The notes under the pieces were generated by a model. The model saw only the letters and a program-made list of their open reading frames with translations, had not been told where the DNA came from and searched no databases. The translations under genes were made by a program, and so were the position numbers. A DNA stretch of 64,000 bases from Nematopogon swammerdamellus (taxonomy: Eukaryota > Arthropoda > Insecta > Lepidoptera > Adelidae): positions 16,135,566-16,199,565 of the forward strand of contig OX336340.1 of assembly GCA_946902875.1 (NCBI GenBank), written 5' to 3'. Below, in pieces: positions 30,628-44,025 of this stretch. Positions within the stretch are counted from its first letter, which is position 1. Every line of letters begins with the position of its first letter.

Positions 30628-32860
30628 TTGCCGCCGCGAGATAAAGTTATATGTCTGAACAACCAAAATTTAAATTTTTCGCGTGACTTTTTGCTCACAT
30701 CTCAGGCCACCGATAACGTAGCGGTGTAATTCATAGCTTAAAACCATCCTGAGAAGTGACAGAATGTCAGTGAAACCGTATGTAAATCAATAAAGTGGTT
30801 CTCGAGTTATACGGATATTCATATTACGTTACACGGTAAGTCGCCCGCAGAAACTTCGCTTTATTTATTAGGATTAACTACCAAACGAAATCACTTACTG
30901 GCACCTAGGTACGACAGAAAAAAATATACTTTGATCATGCCGGCCACACTCAACTGGACGGAAATATTTACATACCAGAATGTAATAGTAAAAACAATAA
31001 GTAAATCAGTGAAATGTATGAAAATTGCATAAGCGCGGCCTCTCTATATGGTCACTTAAAGAATCGGTGATCAAGAATAGCACCTGAGAGGTGGCGCCCT
31101 CTGGCGGCCGTGGAGGGAGTCGCCCTAGTTATAGAAACGAAGTCAAGACGGTTCGTGATTGGCCGAGCTGGTGACCAGATGCACCCGCTTAATAATGCTT
31201 GCGCGCGGGTCCCAGGCGACTATCTTTGTGTGTTAGTATGTAATTTATTGTGTTTTATGCCATGTATCATCGCTTATTATGTTTGTTCGTCTGTCGGTCA
31301 CACGCAGATATCTCCGGGTATACTGAACCGATTTTGGTGAAACTTATGCCACAATATGCAGAATTTTTGCCCGCACATAAATATATAAATGTTTAAAAAA
31401 ATATATATTAAAAATAGATAAATGTTTATTTAAAAGATTCTGAAAGTGCTAATTGTACTTAACTATTCTTTGTGTCTAATGTTATGTTTATGGAGCAATA
31501 AAGAATGTCAATATTAATAAATTGATGCCTACTATTACATCTGCGGCCTAACCTAACTTTTTTATTTCAGATAAAAAAACTACATAAGACTCTACTTTGT
31601 CTCTATTGTAGTAAGCTTTAGACTTATTGACCTAATAATGTCTAAAAACCTACCATTTATAATTAGTTCCAACTCACTCACTACATATTAATACACATTA
31701 CAAAGCGACAACATACAATTAAATAAAATAACTCATTAGCATAAACATACGAACAGGCATAACATTATAAGCTCGTGAAAATTTTCCCCAAATGACTCGC
31801 GAAAAAGCACCTAATGAATAGAGCAACAAAGTCTGAATTCCGAAGTGGATTTAGATATGCAAGTCATTACTGTGACTGGCTGGTGTTATTTTATATTATT
31901 GTTATCTTGCTTCGTTACAGTACACCCACTGTGCAAGAGGAAATAGACAGCCCCCAAGAGCCGACAAATATGGTCGCGCGCGAGCGATGGATCCACTCTA
32001 TAGATATCCACAGAGCAAGAAAACGCGCCGCGCCGTCCCCTCATCGACTTGGCGAAGCGGAAGACAACCGTCGATCGCTGTTATGTTTAAAATCTAAAAA
32101 CTTATCTTATAATACCTATAAATCTAAAATAATCTCTAAACTTTAGATAGCTGTGTAGTTTAACAATCATCGTGTTACAATGACATAATCTAATTAAGTG
32201 AATGAGGTTTTTTCATCCGGCCAATGCAATATGATCTGCCTCTGGAATCTCGCTGGTCAGGCCACATGGCCTAACTAAATCCATCCTTGATATGAGCTGA
32301 GCGGGAAACATCGGAGTTAGATTTGCTATTAGTTCGATTTCTAGGCGAGCATAGCCGCAGGCTTATTCTATTCTATTATATTGCCGACTATATTCCGAAC
32401 GCGAAGGCCACTCCAATACTTCTATTTCCCTAAATTCAAACTACCTACAACAGGCTATGAACAATAAAATTATTCTAAGAAGCAGTAGCTGATAACGAAA
32501 TACCTAAGAAGGTTAGGTAGTTAGAAATATATCTGTGTTCATATTGAGAAAATGCATTAAAAATGCAGATGCATCAGAGTGCTAAATTATAAATTGATGA
32601 TCGCTACTTTCCTAAAGTAGAAAATATAACCAGAAAAATTATCATGGGACAGGTAAAACTATGGAGAATTCTACCTATGTATTTAGCTATGCTTCTGAAT
32701 TTTAGGTAGGTAGGTATTTATTTATTTTATTTTTATTTATTTATCTATTTATTTCAGCCAACTAGGGCCATATTGAAAATATATAAGTATACATATATGT
32801 ATATTACCCACGTCTCAAGCACAGTGTGGGTCAGGTTACTTTGCTTACCCCGGCCGATTG
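30628..32860. other. Spacer with small repeat pieces
   Basis: GTCACACGCAGATATCTCCG at 31296 repeats one at 29810. A 110-codon frame at 31814-32146 (REPTN-like and RKRAAPSPHRLGEAEDNRR) has no family I recognise, although its second half is less AT-biased and may be a retroelement scrap. Confidence 0.35.
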
Positions 32861-32867
32861 TCGGGAT

Positions 32868-33146
32868 CACAGAGCATCAAATACCTACCGCGCGCGCCCC
32901 CTACTAGAGACGCCCTATAAGCGATAATATTTGAAACCCAAAAACTACACGCAGTGCTGCTAGCGCTTGTGTGTGTGCTAGTATCGACACTACACACAAA
33001 GAGGAGCAAGTTAGGCACACGCACAAAACAAATGCACACGCACAACACACATAGGCCACGTCCACAGGCTTCAACGGCGTTGTAGAGAAATCGCGCTCAG
33101 GGCGCCTCTAGGAGGGGCGCCGGCGGTCGGTATTTGATGCTCTGTG
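32868..33146. mobile_element. hAT-type MITE nested in another repeat
   Basis: The ends CACAGAGCATCAAATACC and GGTATTTGATGCTCTGTG are inverted, and both sides carry the 8-bp duplication GTCGGGAT (32860-32867 and 33147-33154). Uninterrupted copies of the host repeat (GATTGTCGGGA at about 295 and AATGTCGGGATACAGCGTGT at 43168) act as empty sites. Confidence 0.85.
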
Positions 33147-33763
33147 GTCGGGATACAGCGCGGGTGTACATATTATGTATGTTTCAAACAAGGTTTCAAA
33201 CATCCAGATTGTTTTAACAACTATATTCGCTGTACAATTATCATGTATCTAAAAGTCTAAAAAGAAGGAAGCAACTGTAAAATTGGTAATTAACAAGTTT
33301 ATAATACGAGTTAGATGATTTTCATATCAGTAGAACTGTACTGTAGTGTACAGAAAGCCGTGAAGCGACGAACGGAGGCTCTTAAAGGCTGACTAAGTTG
33401 GCATTGCATACCAGCACAAACAACGGATAAACAAAACATAGATAAAGCATTTATCTACTCAAATATAATATCCGACCGACATTCTCAAATGCTACTTCCT
33501 GTGAGCGCAACGCGCCGCGGCCGCTTAGTACCTACTTACCTACTACAGTATGTTCAGTGTAGCCGGCCCGGCACGCCACCTATGTAGCTAGGTACGACAG
33601 GAACTAGGTGGTGCGGGCTAAAGTGGCCGGTGTCGCAGGACTCGCAGGCTATACGTAAGGTTCCATAAAGAATCTGTTCATCCGTTGTCAGCAGGTGACA
33701 CTGTAACGAATTGCATTGCACTTATCTGCTATGCATGAGGCGAACTTATTACACAATGGAATT

Positions 33764-34885
33764 GTTTCCTGCACCTTTGCATTGTTAAGAAAATCACTGA
33801 GTTCCTCGCCAGGGTTAAGTTACGGACGAGTATAAAATTTTCTGCACCTTAGCATTGTTAAGAAAATCACTTAGTTCTTCGCCAGGATTTCGTTACGGGC
33901 GGGTATACAATTTCTTGCACCTTAGCATTGTTAAGAAAATCACTTAGTTCTTCGCCAGGGTTTCGTTACGGGCGGGTATACAATTTCTTGCACCTTAGCA
34001 TTGTTAAGAAAATCACTTAGTTCTTCGCCAGGGTTTCGTTACGGGCGGGTATACAATTTCCTGTGCCTTAGCATTGTTAAGAAAATCACTTAGTTCTTCG
34101 CAGGGTTTCGTTACGGGCGGGTATACAATTTCTTGCACCTTAGCATTGTTAAGAAAATCACTTAGTTTTTCACCAGGGTTTCGTTACGGGCGGGTATACA
34201 ATTTCCTGTGCCTTAGCATTGTTAAGAAAATAACTTAGTTCTTCGCAGGGTTTCGTTACGGGCGGGTATACAATTTCTTGCACCTTAGCATTGTTAAGAA
34301 AATCACTTAGTTTTTCGCCAGGGTTTCGTTACGGGCGGGTATACAATTTCCTGTGCCTTAGCATTGTTAAGAAAATCACTTAGTTCTTCGCAGGGTTTCG
34401 TTACGGGCTGGTATACAATTTCCTGTGCCTTAGCATTGATAAGAAAATCACTTAGTTCTTCGCCAGGGTTTCGTTACGTGCGGGTATACAATTTCCTGTG
34501 CCTTAGCATTGTTAAGAAAATAACTTAGTTCTTCGCAGGGTTTCGTTACGGGCGGGTATACAATTTCTTGCACCTTAGCATTGTTAAGAAAATCACTTAG
34601 TTTTTCGCCAGGGTTTCGTTACGGGCGGGTATACAATTTCCTGTGCCTTAGCATTGTTAAGAAAATCACTTAGTTCTTCGCAGGGTTTCGTTACGGGCGG
34701 GTATACAATTTCCTGTGCCTTAGCATTGATAAGAAAATCACTTAGTTCTTCGCAAGGTTTCGTTACGGGCGGGTATACAATTTCCTGTGCCTTAGCATTG
34801 ATAAGAAAATCACTTAGTTCTTCGCCAGGGTTTCGTTACGTGCGGGTATACAATTTCCTGTGCCTTGGCATTGTTAAGGCCTAGC
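33764..34885. repeat. 16-copy tandem array, 72/73-bp units
   Basis: The motif ATTGTTAAGAAAATCACTTA recurs at 33781, 33854, 33927, 34000, 34073, 34145, 34218, 34290, 34363, 34435, 34508, 34580, 34653, 34725, 34797 and 34870. In the centre 73-bp units with CGCCAGGG alternate with 72-bp units with CGCAGGG, giving a 145-bp higher-order dimer. The 76-codon frame inside is a product of the repeat. Confidence 0.95.
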
Positions 34886-36430
34886 GCGCACCGCGATTAT
34901 TAGTGCGATCTTGTTTCGCCAAAAAGGGGTTCAATTTTGTTCTGAGAGCGCGTGCACTCGCGATTAAAAATCACCGCTGCAAAAAATCGGTGGATCGACC
35001 CATTATTGCAATTTCCGCAGAAAGGAATTGCGGTACAACAATACAAGCAAGGCGTAGGGTATAAACTATAAATAATACCATGGTTATTCTTGTTTTTACT
35101 ATGATAGTCGTAGTAAAAAATGGCGCCCGTGGTGATTTTCTTCGCAGGTTACGTTGCGGACGTATATATATTTGTGAGTATTATAGTCATCTACATAATG
35201 TTTAAAATATTTAAAAAAACCTAATATACATAAAGTAGTTAATTTTGACCTGAAATATCTGCCTTCGATAGCAAAACTCTTCCGGTATGAAGTAAGCTGC
35301 GCAAACTCCACCTTTTCTGGGCTGAGTGAGCCTAATTTTCTACCTAGTAGCGGATTCTAAATTAGGTAGGCACTTCTAACGAAATTAAGCATTTTGGCAT
35401 TGCGAAATCATGTAGGTCAGCATTTTCCATAACCTAATAATGATGAGTGTGCATAAAATGCTCTAGCTAGGTAGATAATAATGGCAAAAACTTCTCGGAA
35501 ACCGGTGGGTGACCGACGAATCGGCGGTCATGACCGCGTACGTACCTACATGTTCGCATATTTTTTGTTCGAGTAGGTACGCGCTTTCAGACTAAATTAC
35601 ATTTACGAAAATATCATCGCGAAAATGTATACCTACACGGAACTTCCGTTGATGGGAACCATCTGTTTAGATCTTTGACTTATATATTATATGACTAACG
35701 TTAGTAATATCAAAGTCGATGGTGCAAATACGAAGACAAAATTTATGTTTTGAAATGAATGTCAAATCAACCAAAAAGTCGACACAAAAGAGTAGAAAAT
35801 GCAAAAGTCTCTCTTTGTTGGCAACACCGAAACTTGACCATTATTATTTTAATTAAACAATCTAATTATAATATGTTTTATTTAATCTAAACAGTGTATG
35901 TCTACTATATTTTGTTTTATAAAAAAAAATATTTCGAGATCTGTGTTCCGTTTAAACAGCTTGAAAAACTTTATTCATTAAATCAAAGTTTCCATTTATT
36001 TTAGTGTTGCCAAACTGAAACGTTTATATTTTTCGTAGATTTTTAGGGTTCCGTACCTTAAAAGAAGAAAAAAAACGGAATCCTTATAGGATCTTGTTTG
36101 TCGTGTTTGTCGTATGTCACAGTTTATCCGAATCTACTGGATGAAAAAAAAATTATTTGGTACATACACAAAGTCACGGACGTAAAGTGTAAATGAATTA
36201 ATTTCAATTTTGGGAGACAAATGAGAAAGTTAAAAAAAAATAGTTTTTCCAAGTGCATAATGTTACAAATCAATGAAAATTTAAAAGGGGCTCGTTATAA
36301 GGAACGCAAATATATTTTCTTGGTAATGTTAAATTGCATATAAGCAGTGTAAAAGATATTAAAGAAAATATACAAAAATCGAGCATTCCTCCTTATCTCC
36401 GAAACTACTACTACACTACCCTTACCATAT
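34886..36430. other. Intergenic spacer
   Basis: A GGGTTCCGTACC-type repeat piece lies at 36045-36125. Nothing else was recognised. Confidence 0.35.
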
Positions 36431-36830
36431 TTCTTCTTCACTTACTCTCATCCATCACCCAAAGGTTGACTGGAAGAAATCACTTTTTTTTTTTTATTGA
36501 CAGCGCGACATATGGCGCCGAGCCACCCATAAGGTGTCTAACGACGCCCATAGACATTCGGTCGTATGCGGGGGTTGCGAATGCCATGCCGGCCTGACAG
36601 GTGCCCATTCACGCCCCTCTTGAAGGACCCGAGACTGTACTTGGGGGGAAATATATAAACTTAAAGTGATAAGTCCGCCTTTGCACGCTACTTTCTCTTG
36701 TTCTATGTAAGTATTGCGAGAAGTATTGTAAATTTCTATTGCTCTTCTGTATATTATCTTCTGTCTTGTGTATCTCTGTGTTTTTGTGTGCAATAAAGCA
36801 TTTCTATTCTATTCTATTCTACGAAAGCAT
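36430..36830. mobile_element. LINE-tail element interrupted by a minus-strand LINE fragment
   Basis: CACCCAAAGGTTGACTGGAA at 36460 resumes as GATAAGTCCGCCTTTGCACG at 36670 and ends AATAAAGCATTTC plus TATTC repeats. Between them (36484-36655) sits, on the minus strand, the 3' end of the same LINE type as 22200-22755 (CAGGCCGGCATGGCATTCGC inverted, then poly-T). Confidence 0.75.
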
Positions 36831-39800
36831 GGACAAGTAAATGTAATATAACTTGTTTATGACCCAAAAACAATCCCTTCCTTTTGGCTTCGTCATAGTC
36901 GGTTAAAACAAACATTTATTGCCAGTGACTGGCTCTTCGGATGATTATGCAAATATGACGGTAATAATCAATTTTGTTGGTACGACTGAACATCAAAGGC
37001 CGAATTGACGGTGACAATGCTGGATCTGGATCGAATCGTGACAATTAAATTGTTAGCAGTTATAGGTACCTAAATATAAATTTAATTTACATAAAAAATG
37101 CTAAATGATTCATCTCATTAGTCGTAGGTATCATTATGTCTCACATGACACGCATTACATATATTAATTGTATCGCATTACTTCGTGCGAACTGGCGCGT
37201 GATGCGAGTGACGTTGCGTTGCCGCGCGAATGTTGAAAAACAAAACATTTTATCCGATTACAAAGTTCAACTCGATCGTCGACTCAACACTCCCCCCTCC
37301 ATTGCCTCCGCCTAGCGCCTGCTCCCCGCCCGCGTCCCTGCCGCCTCAGAAACATATCAAATCAAAATGATAAATAACTTACATACCTAACAGATGCCTG
37401 TCCTAGAAACCGATTCGACTCTATCGACTTTGCTGACGTCATATAGCAATCTACAAATTATTTTTAGACGGAGCTGGCTTTCGATTTTCGAAGTACCTGC
37501 GTGAAGGCAGTGCGTAGGGATTTTAGGCAAATATTTGAGAAACAACCACTTTATAGAGCTTCAACAGCCTGGTTTGGAAAGAAAGAAAGGCACGCAGACA
37601 ATTCTTCATCAAGGCATCGGCAAAGCCTGGTTTCTCGTGTTTAGCAACAAGAAATATCCTCGCATCGTACCTGTCAAAGTAATTCAGTCACGACTCTTGA
37701 AGTCTTGACCTATGAAATTAAAACTATTCAAATTCAAGCAGGTTTAGGTCGTGTGGATTTCCTTCATTCATTTTTAACCACATCATTCTTCCATCTTCAG
37801 TCCGACTAAATCCAAGCGAAGCATGATTTTGACACTCTCCAAGGACGTGCGTCACATGCAAACGCTATCTAAGCACACACAATACATTAAGAAAACTCAC
37901 TACATTAAGAATTGGTAATGACCTCATTATCTGTAGTGTAGAGTCCAGCCATACCTCCATGTTCTGACCGTTAGAGCATTTGGTTTTTTCATACGCGACA
38001 CATTTTAATATGGAAGACGGCAGGATAGGAGATCCTTGGGATACGAGTTTGAGTTGAGTTCAAGCGTAGTAGGTTCAGGCTATGGAAGGGCTAGGCCTCA
38101 TGTAGGGTTTTTAAGGTTGTAGTCTGTGCGTCATACATGCCAATCGATCACCCATTTCATCGCATCGGGGTTTCTAGTCGAGATCAGCGGTGTTCTTAAG
38201 CAAGGCCTCACTCAAAAGCCTCATTCCCATTGATGTGCTCATTCCTTGATTTTTTATGCAACCTGACATTACCTACTACGCCCGCGATGTCAGCCCATCA
38301 CACATTGGTTAACTAGGTGCCATGTCAGTACGTCCCTAATTATTTTCATAGCCGCCTAGAAATGTGTTGTGTTAGCCACAGGGAATTATTATTGTTATTG
38401 GCACTTTCCTTTTTTTTTTTATGGGGAGCACGACAAATGGCGCGCGCCAGACTAACGCAGAGGTGTAAAAGTCTGTCAGATTCTTGGCTTATAAAACTTG
38501 AAGGAATATAAATTGCAGTAATTAATCAATGATATCAAGTCAAGAAGGTACTAACAGAACCTTTGAAACGGCAAAGTATTAACTTACCTGGCAAACCGTG
38601 TTTGTATAGTTTCCTACTCAAAGCCTTGACATCTTGCGACTTTGCCTGCGTAACGGATGACGTCACCAGCTAGAAACAGTTCCAGTGTCTAGCTAGTGTA
38701 TCAGACACGCCAAGTCTCGATCGGTACGGGCCCGCTCGCCGCGCCCCGCCTCCGCCGCGTTGTCTTTACTCTTCTTCTTTGCCTACCTACCTACACTAGG
38801 TATATACTCGTGAACTATCTGCCTATTTTTAAACAGATCTCCATGCCAAGTCAGTTCGAACATTGACCCCTTGTTTTTATAAAATTCCACGTCCTAGTCC
38901 TCATAATCCTCAGGTCATTAAAAAGAGCGCATTTCGGAGCGCAAGACTTATTGGAATTAATTGTGAAGATACAGTCAAAATTTTCATAGCGAGCAACAAT
39001 TAAATATTAACAATCGGTAATTTCCATCACGATTCAATTATTCCGTTGCGACAATTTAGGGGGCAATACGTTTAACACAATTTGATGGTTTTTCCTCCGC
39101 ACATTTCAAAACTCGGACAAAACTGCCGAGTCATACTCCTCCGCATGTGGCGTGATGCGGTGTGTGTGGTTATATATACGTGTATGCAGGAACATTGCTT
39201 TATCTTTTATTTTGTGTAGGTAGCATAGCAACACGAGATAATTGACCATTAGCGAAATCTGGAACACAATTTCTAGATTGGTTGAATATTACTTTTGGAG
39301 TTGAACCAGAGTTATAAAATTGTCAAGAGTAATAAGGATAGTCTATCGATAGCTCTGATATTGACAAGAGCGTAATCATTCGATGATCAAACCCTATTGT
39401 CGTTATTAACATTGTCACGATTGCAATTCCCAAAATAATGTTCCAATTTGGCGTACACCTCTTTCCTAATTGTTTGGTCTTCTATTTTATGGTGCCCAAT
39501 AGTTCAGTCTCGTACCATAGCTTCAAAATGTTTCAGTTACTATATACCTATTCCATTTTCCAAATGAGTCAGTCATGCTCTTTTGTCGTATTCTTGTAAT
39601 TGTTTTCATTAATACAATCTGTACAAGGTGATGTACTGTAGTACTGGTACTGGTTGTTGTAGGACTTCAGAATACATAGCGAACGATTGAGTAAAGTTGA
39701 GAAACCTCGAGTCTTTTCAAGTATTTGTAGACCAACACATTAACTGAATTAATTGATGATAAAGAGTTGTTCATATCGAAACGCCGCCGTCTATTGTGCG

Positions 39801-41140
39801 CTGTTTAGCTATGATTATATTTTGTAATAATACCAAATTATATGCGAATAAATAATGCTTGTGATTTGCGTTTTATCTCATTGCACTAATAGTCCAGCCT
39901 GGATAACAGTTTTATTCATTATTTCCTTTCGTTCGAGAACATAAAATGTAGATCGTCAAGATATGTTTCCACGTGAAACGCTGACTGCTTCTCGTGTCGG
40001 TCGGCGAACGAATTTGAAAGACCTTAGCTTCAAAAAGAAACAGTTGTCTTCATCGCTTTGTATATTGTTCCTGAAAGCTCCAGTCTTCCCTTTCACATAA
40101 ATGCCACAAGGTTACGTACCAAAAATACTGTTGGAACTTGAAATCTGAAGTTAAGACTTTACCTAGAAGTTTAATCTATTTTATGGCTGTAGTGAGTATA
40201 TTATGTGTCACTTATCTCATCGCGTGGTCTCCTTGATCGTACAAGTGCCATTCGTATGGCGTCATTCACAGCACGGGCAAAATCTCGCGGGAATTTTAGT
40301 ACTGTAATGGCCTTTTCGTGACTCTAGCCTAGAGTCTCTAAGTAACAATATTTTGCCATATTGCTAAGGCGTTAGGATGATTTAGCAGAAACATATCTCA
40401 CCAAAGAAATCAGGAACATTCACAACCATAGGTGACTTCATTTTGAAAAATCCTTCGCGCTTCGATCTTTAACTTTCACAAATCACTACACTCGGATTCC
40501 TCGAAAATCACCAAAATCACGTCTTCAGCCACTGGAACACATTTCTGGTCTTGCCCTGAACGTCCATTCCATGAGCCATTGACTGAACGTCGTCACTTCA
40601 CAATCTCACACTATTTTCATATCCGCATACACAAGATCTTCAAAGATCCCCTATCTTCAGCAAAATTCACATTCAATTAATTCAGTTCCAAATGCGGTCA
40701 TAGCCACTTCTCTTCACTTGCGACACTCGGGATGTCCGCCTAGCGCGGACTAGGAACAATTTACCGATAGGGCGATAAGCGGCCAGCCTACATTTTGCAC
40801 GACACGGTCCATTGAAGACTATAGTGAACGCTTCGGCGGCGCTTTTCAGACTGTCAACAGCAACAGGTATGGGCCGGCGACACCACCGCGTGCCGCGAGC
40901 TGTACCCGCCAGCGACGCACGATGACTAGGCAGATACTGGCGGGCGGCGGCGTGCGTGACGATAGACGATGATAGCGTCTTTAGGCCTGCCTCAATGATG
41001 CCTCCGATAAACGAGAATTCCAAGCCGCGGGCGGGTGGGTGGGGCGGTCGATAAAACACATTGATTATGTCTGCTATGCTAATTGTGTGATCTATCGTGC
41101 AAAAGTCCCAAATTATAATTTTGAGAATGATAATAATCAC
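36831..41140. other. Gene-free spacer with several GC-rich patches
   Basis: GC-rich stretches occur at 37290-37350, 38715-38765 and 40730-41050, the last carrying a 152-codon minus-strand frame without recognised domain. Palindromes TGACGTCA lie at 38658-38665 (and TGCTGACGTCA at 37431-37441). A short SINE family B piece (GTCAGCCCATCACACATTGG) is at 38290, and a LINE-end piece at about 38410. Any of these could include the unseen Keap1 promoter, but no splice-linked exon was found. Confidence 0.35.
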
Positions 41141-42900
41141 TACACATGATCAAAGAACTTAATTACCTACACAACACATTCGTTTATAAGGAATTTTGAA
41201 AGACACAAATACGTAGAAAGAAATGCCATGCCCACTGCAAAGGACGAAGTGGAGTTACTTTCAACCTAAGGTACAGGCGCGAGGTGCAGCGGGTTCGAAC
41301 CCACCCCGTAGGCATGCAACCTTTCTTTCTCATCCCGATTTTGATAGGTACCTACTTACTGCATGCCTGTCACCGACACGGCGCGCGGCGGCGGCGGGTC
41401 GCGTCGTCATGTCGTTCCATGGTTCGAATTTCATATATCTCTTCAATCCTAGCAAAATCCGCTCAGTCAGGTACGCAGTGAATGAAAACTGCTCGAAACG
41501 GCTACGACCATGTTTCATATTCTCATGACCAAAAAAATGCATGGCACGGCACCTAATTCTGACAGGTACGCGTATTGAACTGGCTTAATAGTCGACATCA
41601 ACTAGATGATGTAGGTGTACCCATAATTATCAGTAGTCGCATACACGCAGTCAGTCAGCGTGTATGCGTCCACTGCTGGACATACTCCTCTCCAATTTTC
41701 CTCCAGTCCTCCCGGCCTTCAGTGGTACGAAACCACTGCTTTCCGCCGACGTACTTTATGTCTACTTCCCAGCTGATCAATGATGTCAGGTTCAACAAAA
41801 ACGCGGCTAGTAGATAAATGTATGCTAACAGCTCAATTGTGTCAACAAAGACATTAAAATGTATAATCGTTCTGATTATCCAGTAAATTGTTTCACAACA
41901 ATATGCATTAGACCAAATACTGCTTTACAGTTGCCATAAATCAATTAATCATTGTTAATCATTAATCAAATCAATCAATCATACAGGTACAACACACACA
42001 TCTTCCATAAGGTCAGTGACTTCGGTTCAAGTACTGTACGTGGGTCATCTGAAAAACTGACATACGTAGGTAGGTATATATACGCACGCAGGTAATTGTA
42101 TTTGTATATGGCGCCGCTATTATTTTGTTCACTCTAAATACCTTTTGTTAACTACAACTGTTACATATTGAAAGTGTATAATTTTTCACATTTCATAAAT
42201 GTTTCATTCAGCTCGTGTCGTTTATTTTAATTAGCTATATTTTGTATATATGTTTTTAGTTTTTGTAGTTAGTATTTTTAGATTAATTTAATTTACATTC
42301 AAACCTACCTACATACCATACGCTGTCGGGATAAGCAGAGTTATCGGTGTTGTGGTGCAAGGATTCTGGTAAATTACAGCACACCAACTATTATCTTTAA
42401 GTACCGGTCCCACACCGTCCTACAGTGTATCAATTTAATTTACCTAGTTTAATTTAATTTGTAGTATCTTGTGGTATCACATTGAGGGATTGATGGACAG
42501 TAGGTAGGTACGTGTGCATACATACATACACGTACGATACTCATACATATACATATATATACGTACGTGCATGAATTCGGGTCTATCACTGTGACTTGCA
42601 TTTTTATTTAGGTACAAGGAGAAATATAATAAAATATATAGATATGGTTAGCTCTGGTTCAGGAGTGGAAATAATTTTTTTAATAGTATATTCTTATTCT
42701 CTTTGCTAATTACTTGTATGTAACTTGTGTGTGTGTGTATATTCTATTCTTTATTGAACAACAATGTCATGCAAATTTGGTACAATAGGCTAGCTTAATG
42801 CCACACCATAAGGCATTCTATTTTAGCCTCGATTTTAGTAGTATTTTAATTATGAAATACTTAAGTACATAATATGATAGACAGATTACAAGGAAATACT
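41141..42900. other. Spacer with retroelement scraps
   Basis: CGGGTTCGAACCCACCCCG at about 41288 is a tRNA B-box-like relic. CACTGCTGGACATACTCCTC and CAGTCCTCCCGGCCTTCAG at 41670-41720 match the fragment at 29030. CTGTCGGGATAAGCAGAG at about 42324 is an inverted copy of the host repeat at 32840. Confidence 0.45.
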
Positions 42901-43549
42901 ACATAAATACTTTAATATCCTAATATAATGATTTTATTATCACATATTAACGCAATACAATATAAAGAACAATAGTTAAAATATTGATAAAAATAGTACC
43001 CTTCAAGCTGGGTAGGCACCTCCTCAGAGCTTGTATTGGATATGCCTGAGGCTGCAATCTCGAGCACAGCCACCCAGTTCGGGTGCAATAAAAATAAATA
43101 AATAAAAATTGAAATACGTATTGAAATAAGACTAGCAGCACAACACCGATTACTCTGCTTACCCTGAATGTCGGGATACAGCGTGTGGTATGTATGACTC
43201 TTCAAATTGTTAAATGCATTCATATAAACAGAAGATAAATTCTTGACTTTCATGTAAGTAAATAAATAGATTCTAGCTAGTTGTAGAAGGAATTTATTAA
43301 AATAAAAAAATATTTGTATTATTTCAATGTACATTCGAGCCTCTGTGGGGGCAATTTTTAATACATTTTGAAAATATCTTCTAAAGTTTATGCAAAATAA
43401 TATTCTCTAATAGGTATCGTACCAAATTCCGTTTTCACCTCTTTGAGGCACGGAACATAAAAACTATTTTTAATTAAATAACAGAGTTTGATGTACAGAT
43501 AAATTGATTGATTCCTTGGTTGTTCTCTGATACAGATACTAATCATACA

Positions 43550-44025
43550 CATAGGCGCCGACTACGTGGGTGCTCAGGGGCTCCAGCACCCACGAAGTGT
43601 GAGCAGCTGGTGCGAAGCACCCACGACGATAGATATAAAAACTGATCAGTAATAGGATTTGAGCTACATAAAAGTGCCTTATTTACTTACAAGCCTTTGA
43701 GCGGCCACATTTACACATTCGCACTAGTGGCGCGACGAATAACGAACGTTACTACAGTACTCCTATATTATTCCATACCATTCAATATAATATAGGGGCA
43801 CTACATGCGTAGGTACATCGTGCAAATGTGTAAATGCGGCAAATGCAAAACATTGTGCGAACGTTCTGCGAATCCATGCTGCCGGGTGGCGGGAGAATTA
43901 GTGAAAAATTGGAGAGGCATATGTCCAGCAGTGGACGTCAACACGTTGATGATGATGATGATTGTTCAATAAAAAAAAAATTGCATGAGCACCCACGAGG
44001 ATTTCTAAAATACGGCGCCCCTGAC
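43550..44025. mobile_element. MITE-like element with imperfect inverted ends
   Basis: GGCGCCGACTACGTGGGTGC near the left end mirrors GAGCACCCACGAGG and GGCGCCCC near the right end. It has been invaded by an RTE-like 3' end (about 43855-43975). Confidence 0.5.
43855..43978 (+). mobile_element. RTE-like LINE 3' end with (GAT)n tail
   Basis: GGCATATGTCCAGCAGTGGA followed by GATGATGATGATG is the terminal sequence typical of lepidopteran RTE-type elements as I know them. It is severely truncated. Confidence 0.6.

Noticed and set aside
34654..34884. 76-codon frame with repeated SLSSSQGFVTGGYTISCALA
   Set aside because: It is a by-product of three 72-bp satellite units, whose length happens to be a multiple of three. 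There is no start context, no homology, and neighbouring 73-bp units break the frame.
33764..34885. CRISPR-like array
   Set aside because: The whole 72/73-bp unit is repeated, with no unique spacers, and the context is eukaryotic.
40682..41140. 152-codon minus-strand frame in a GC-rich patch
   Set aside because: The second half is GC-rich with no domain and the first half is low-complexity Ile-rich. It is better seen as a possible promoter or CpG-rich region.
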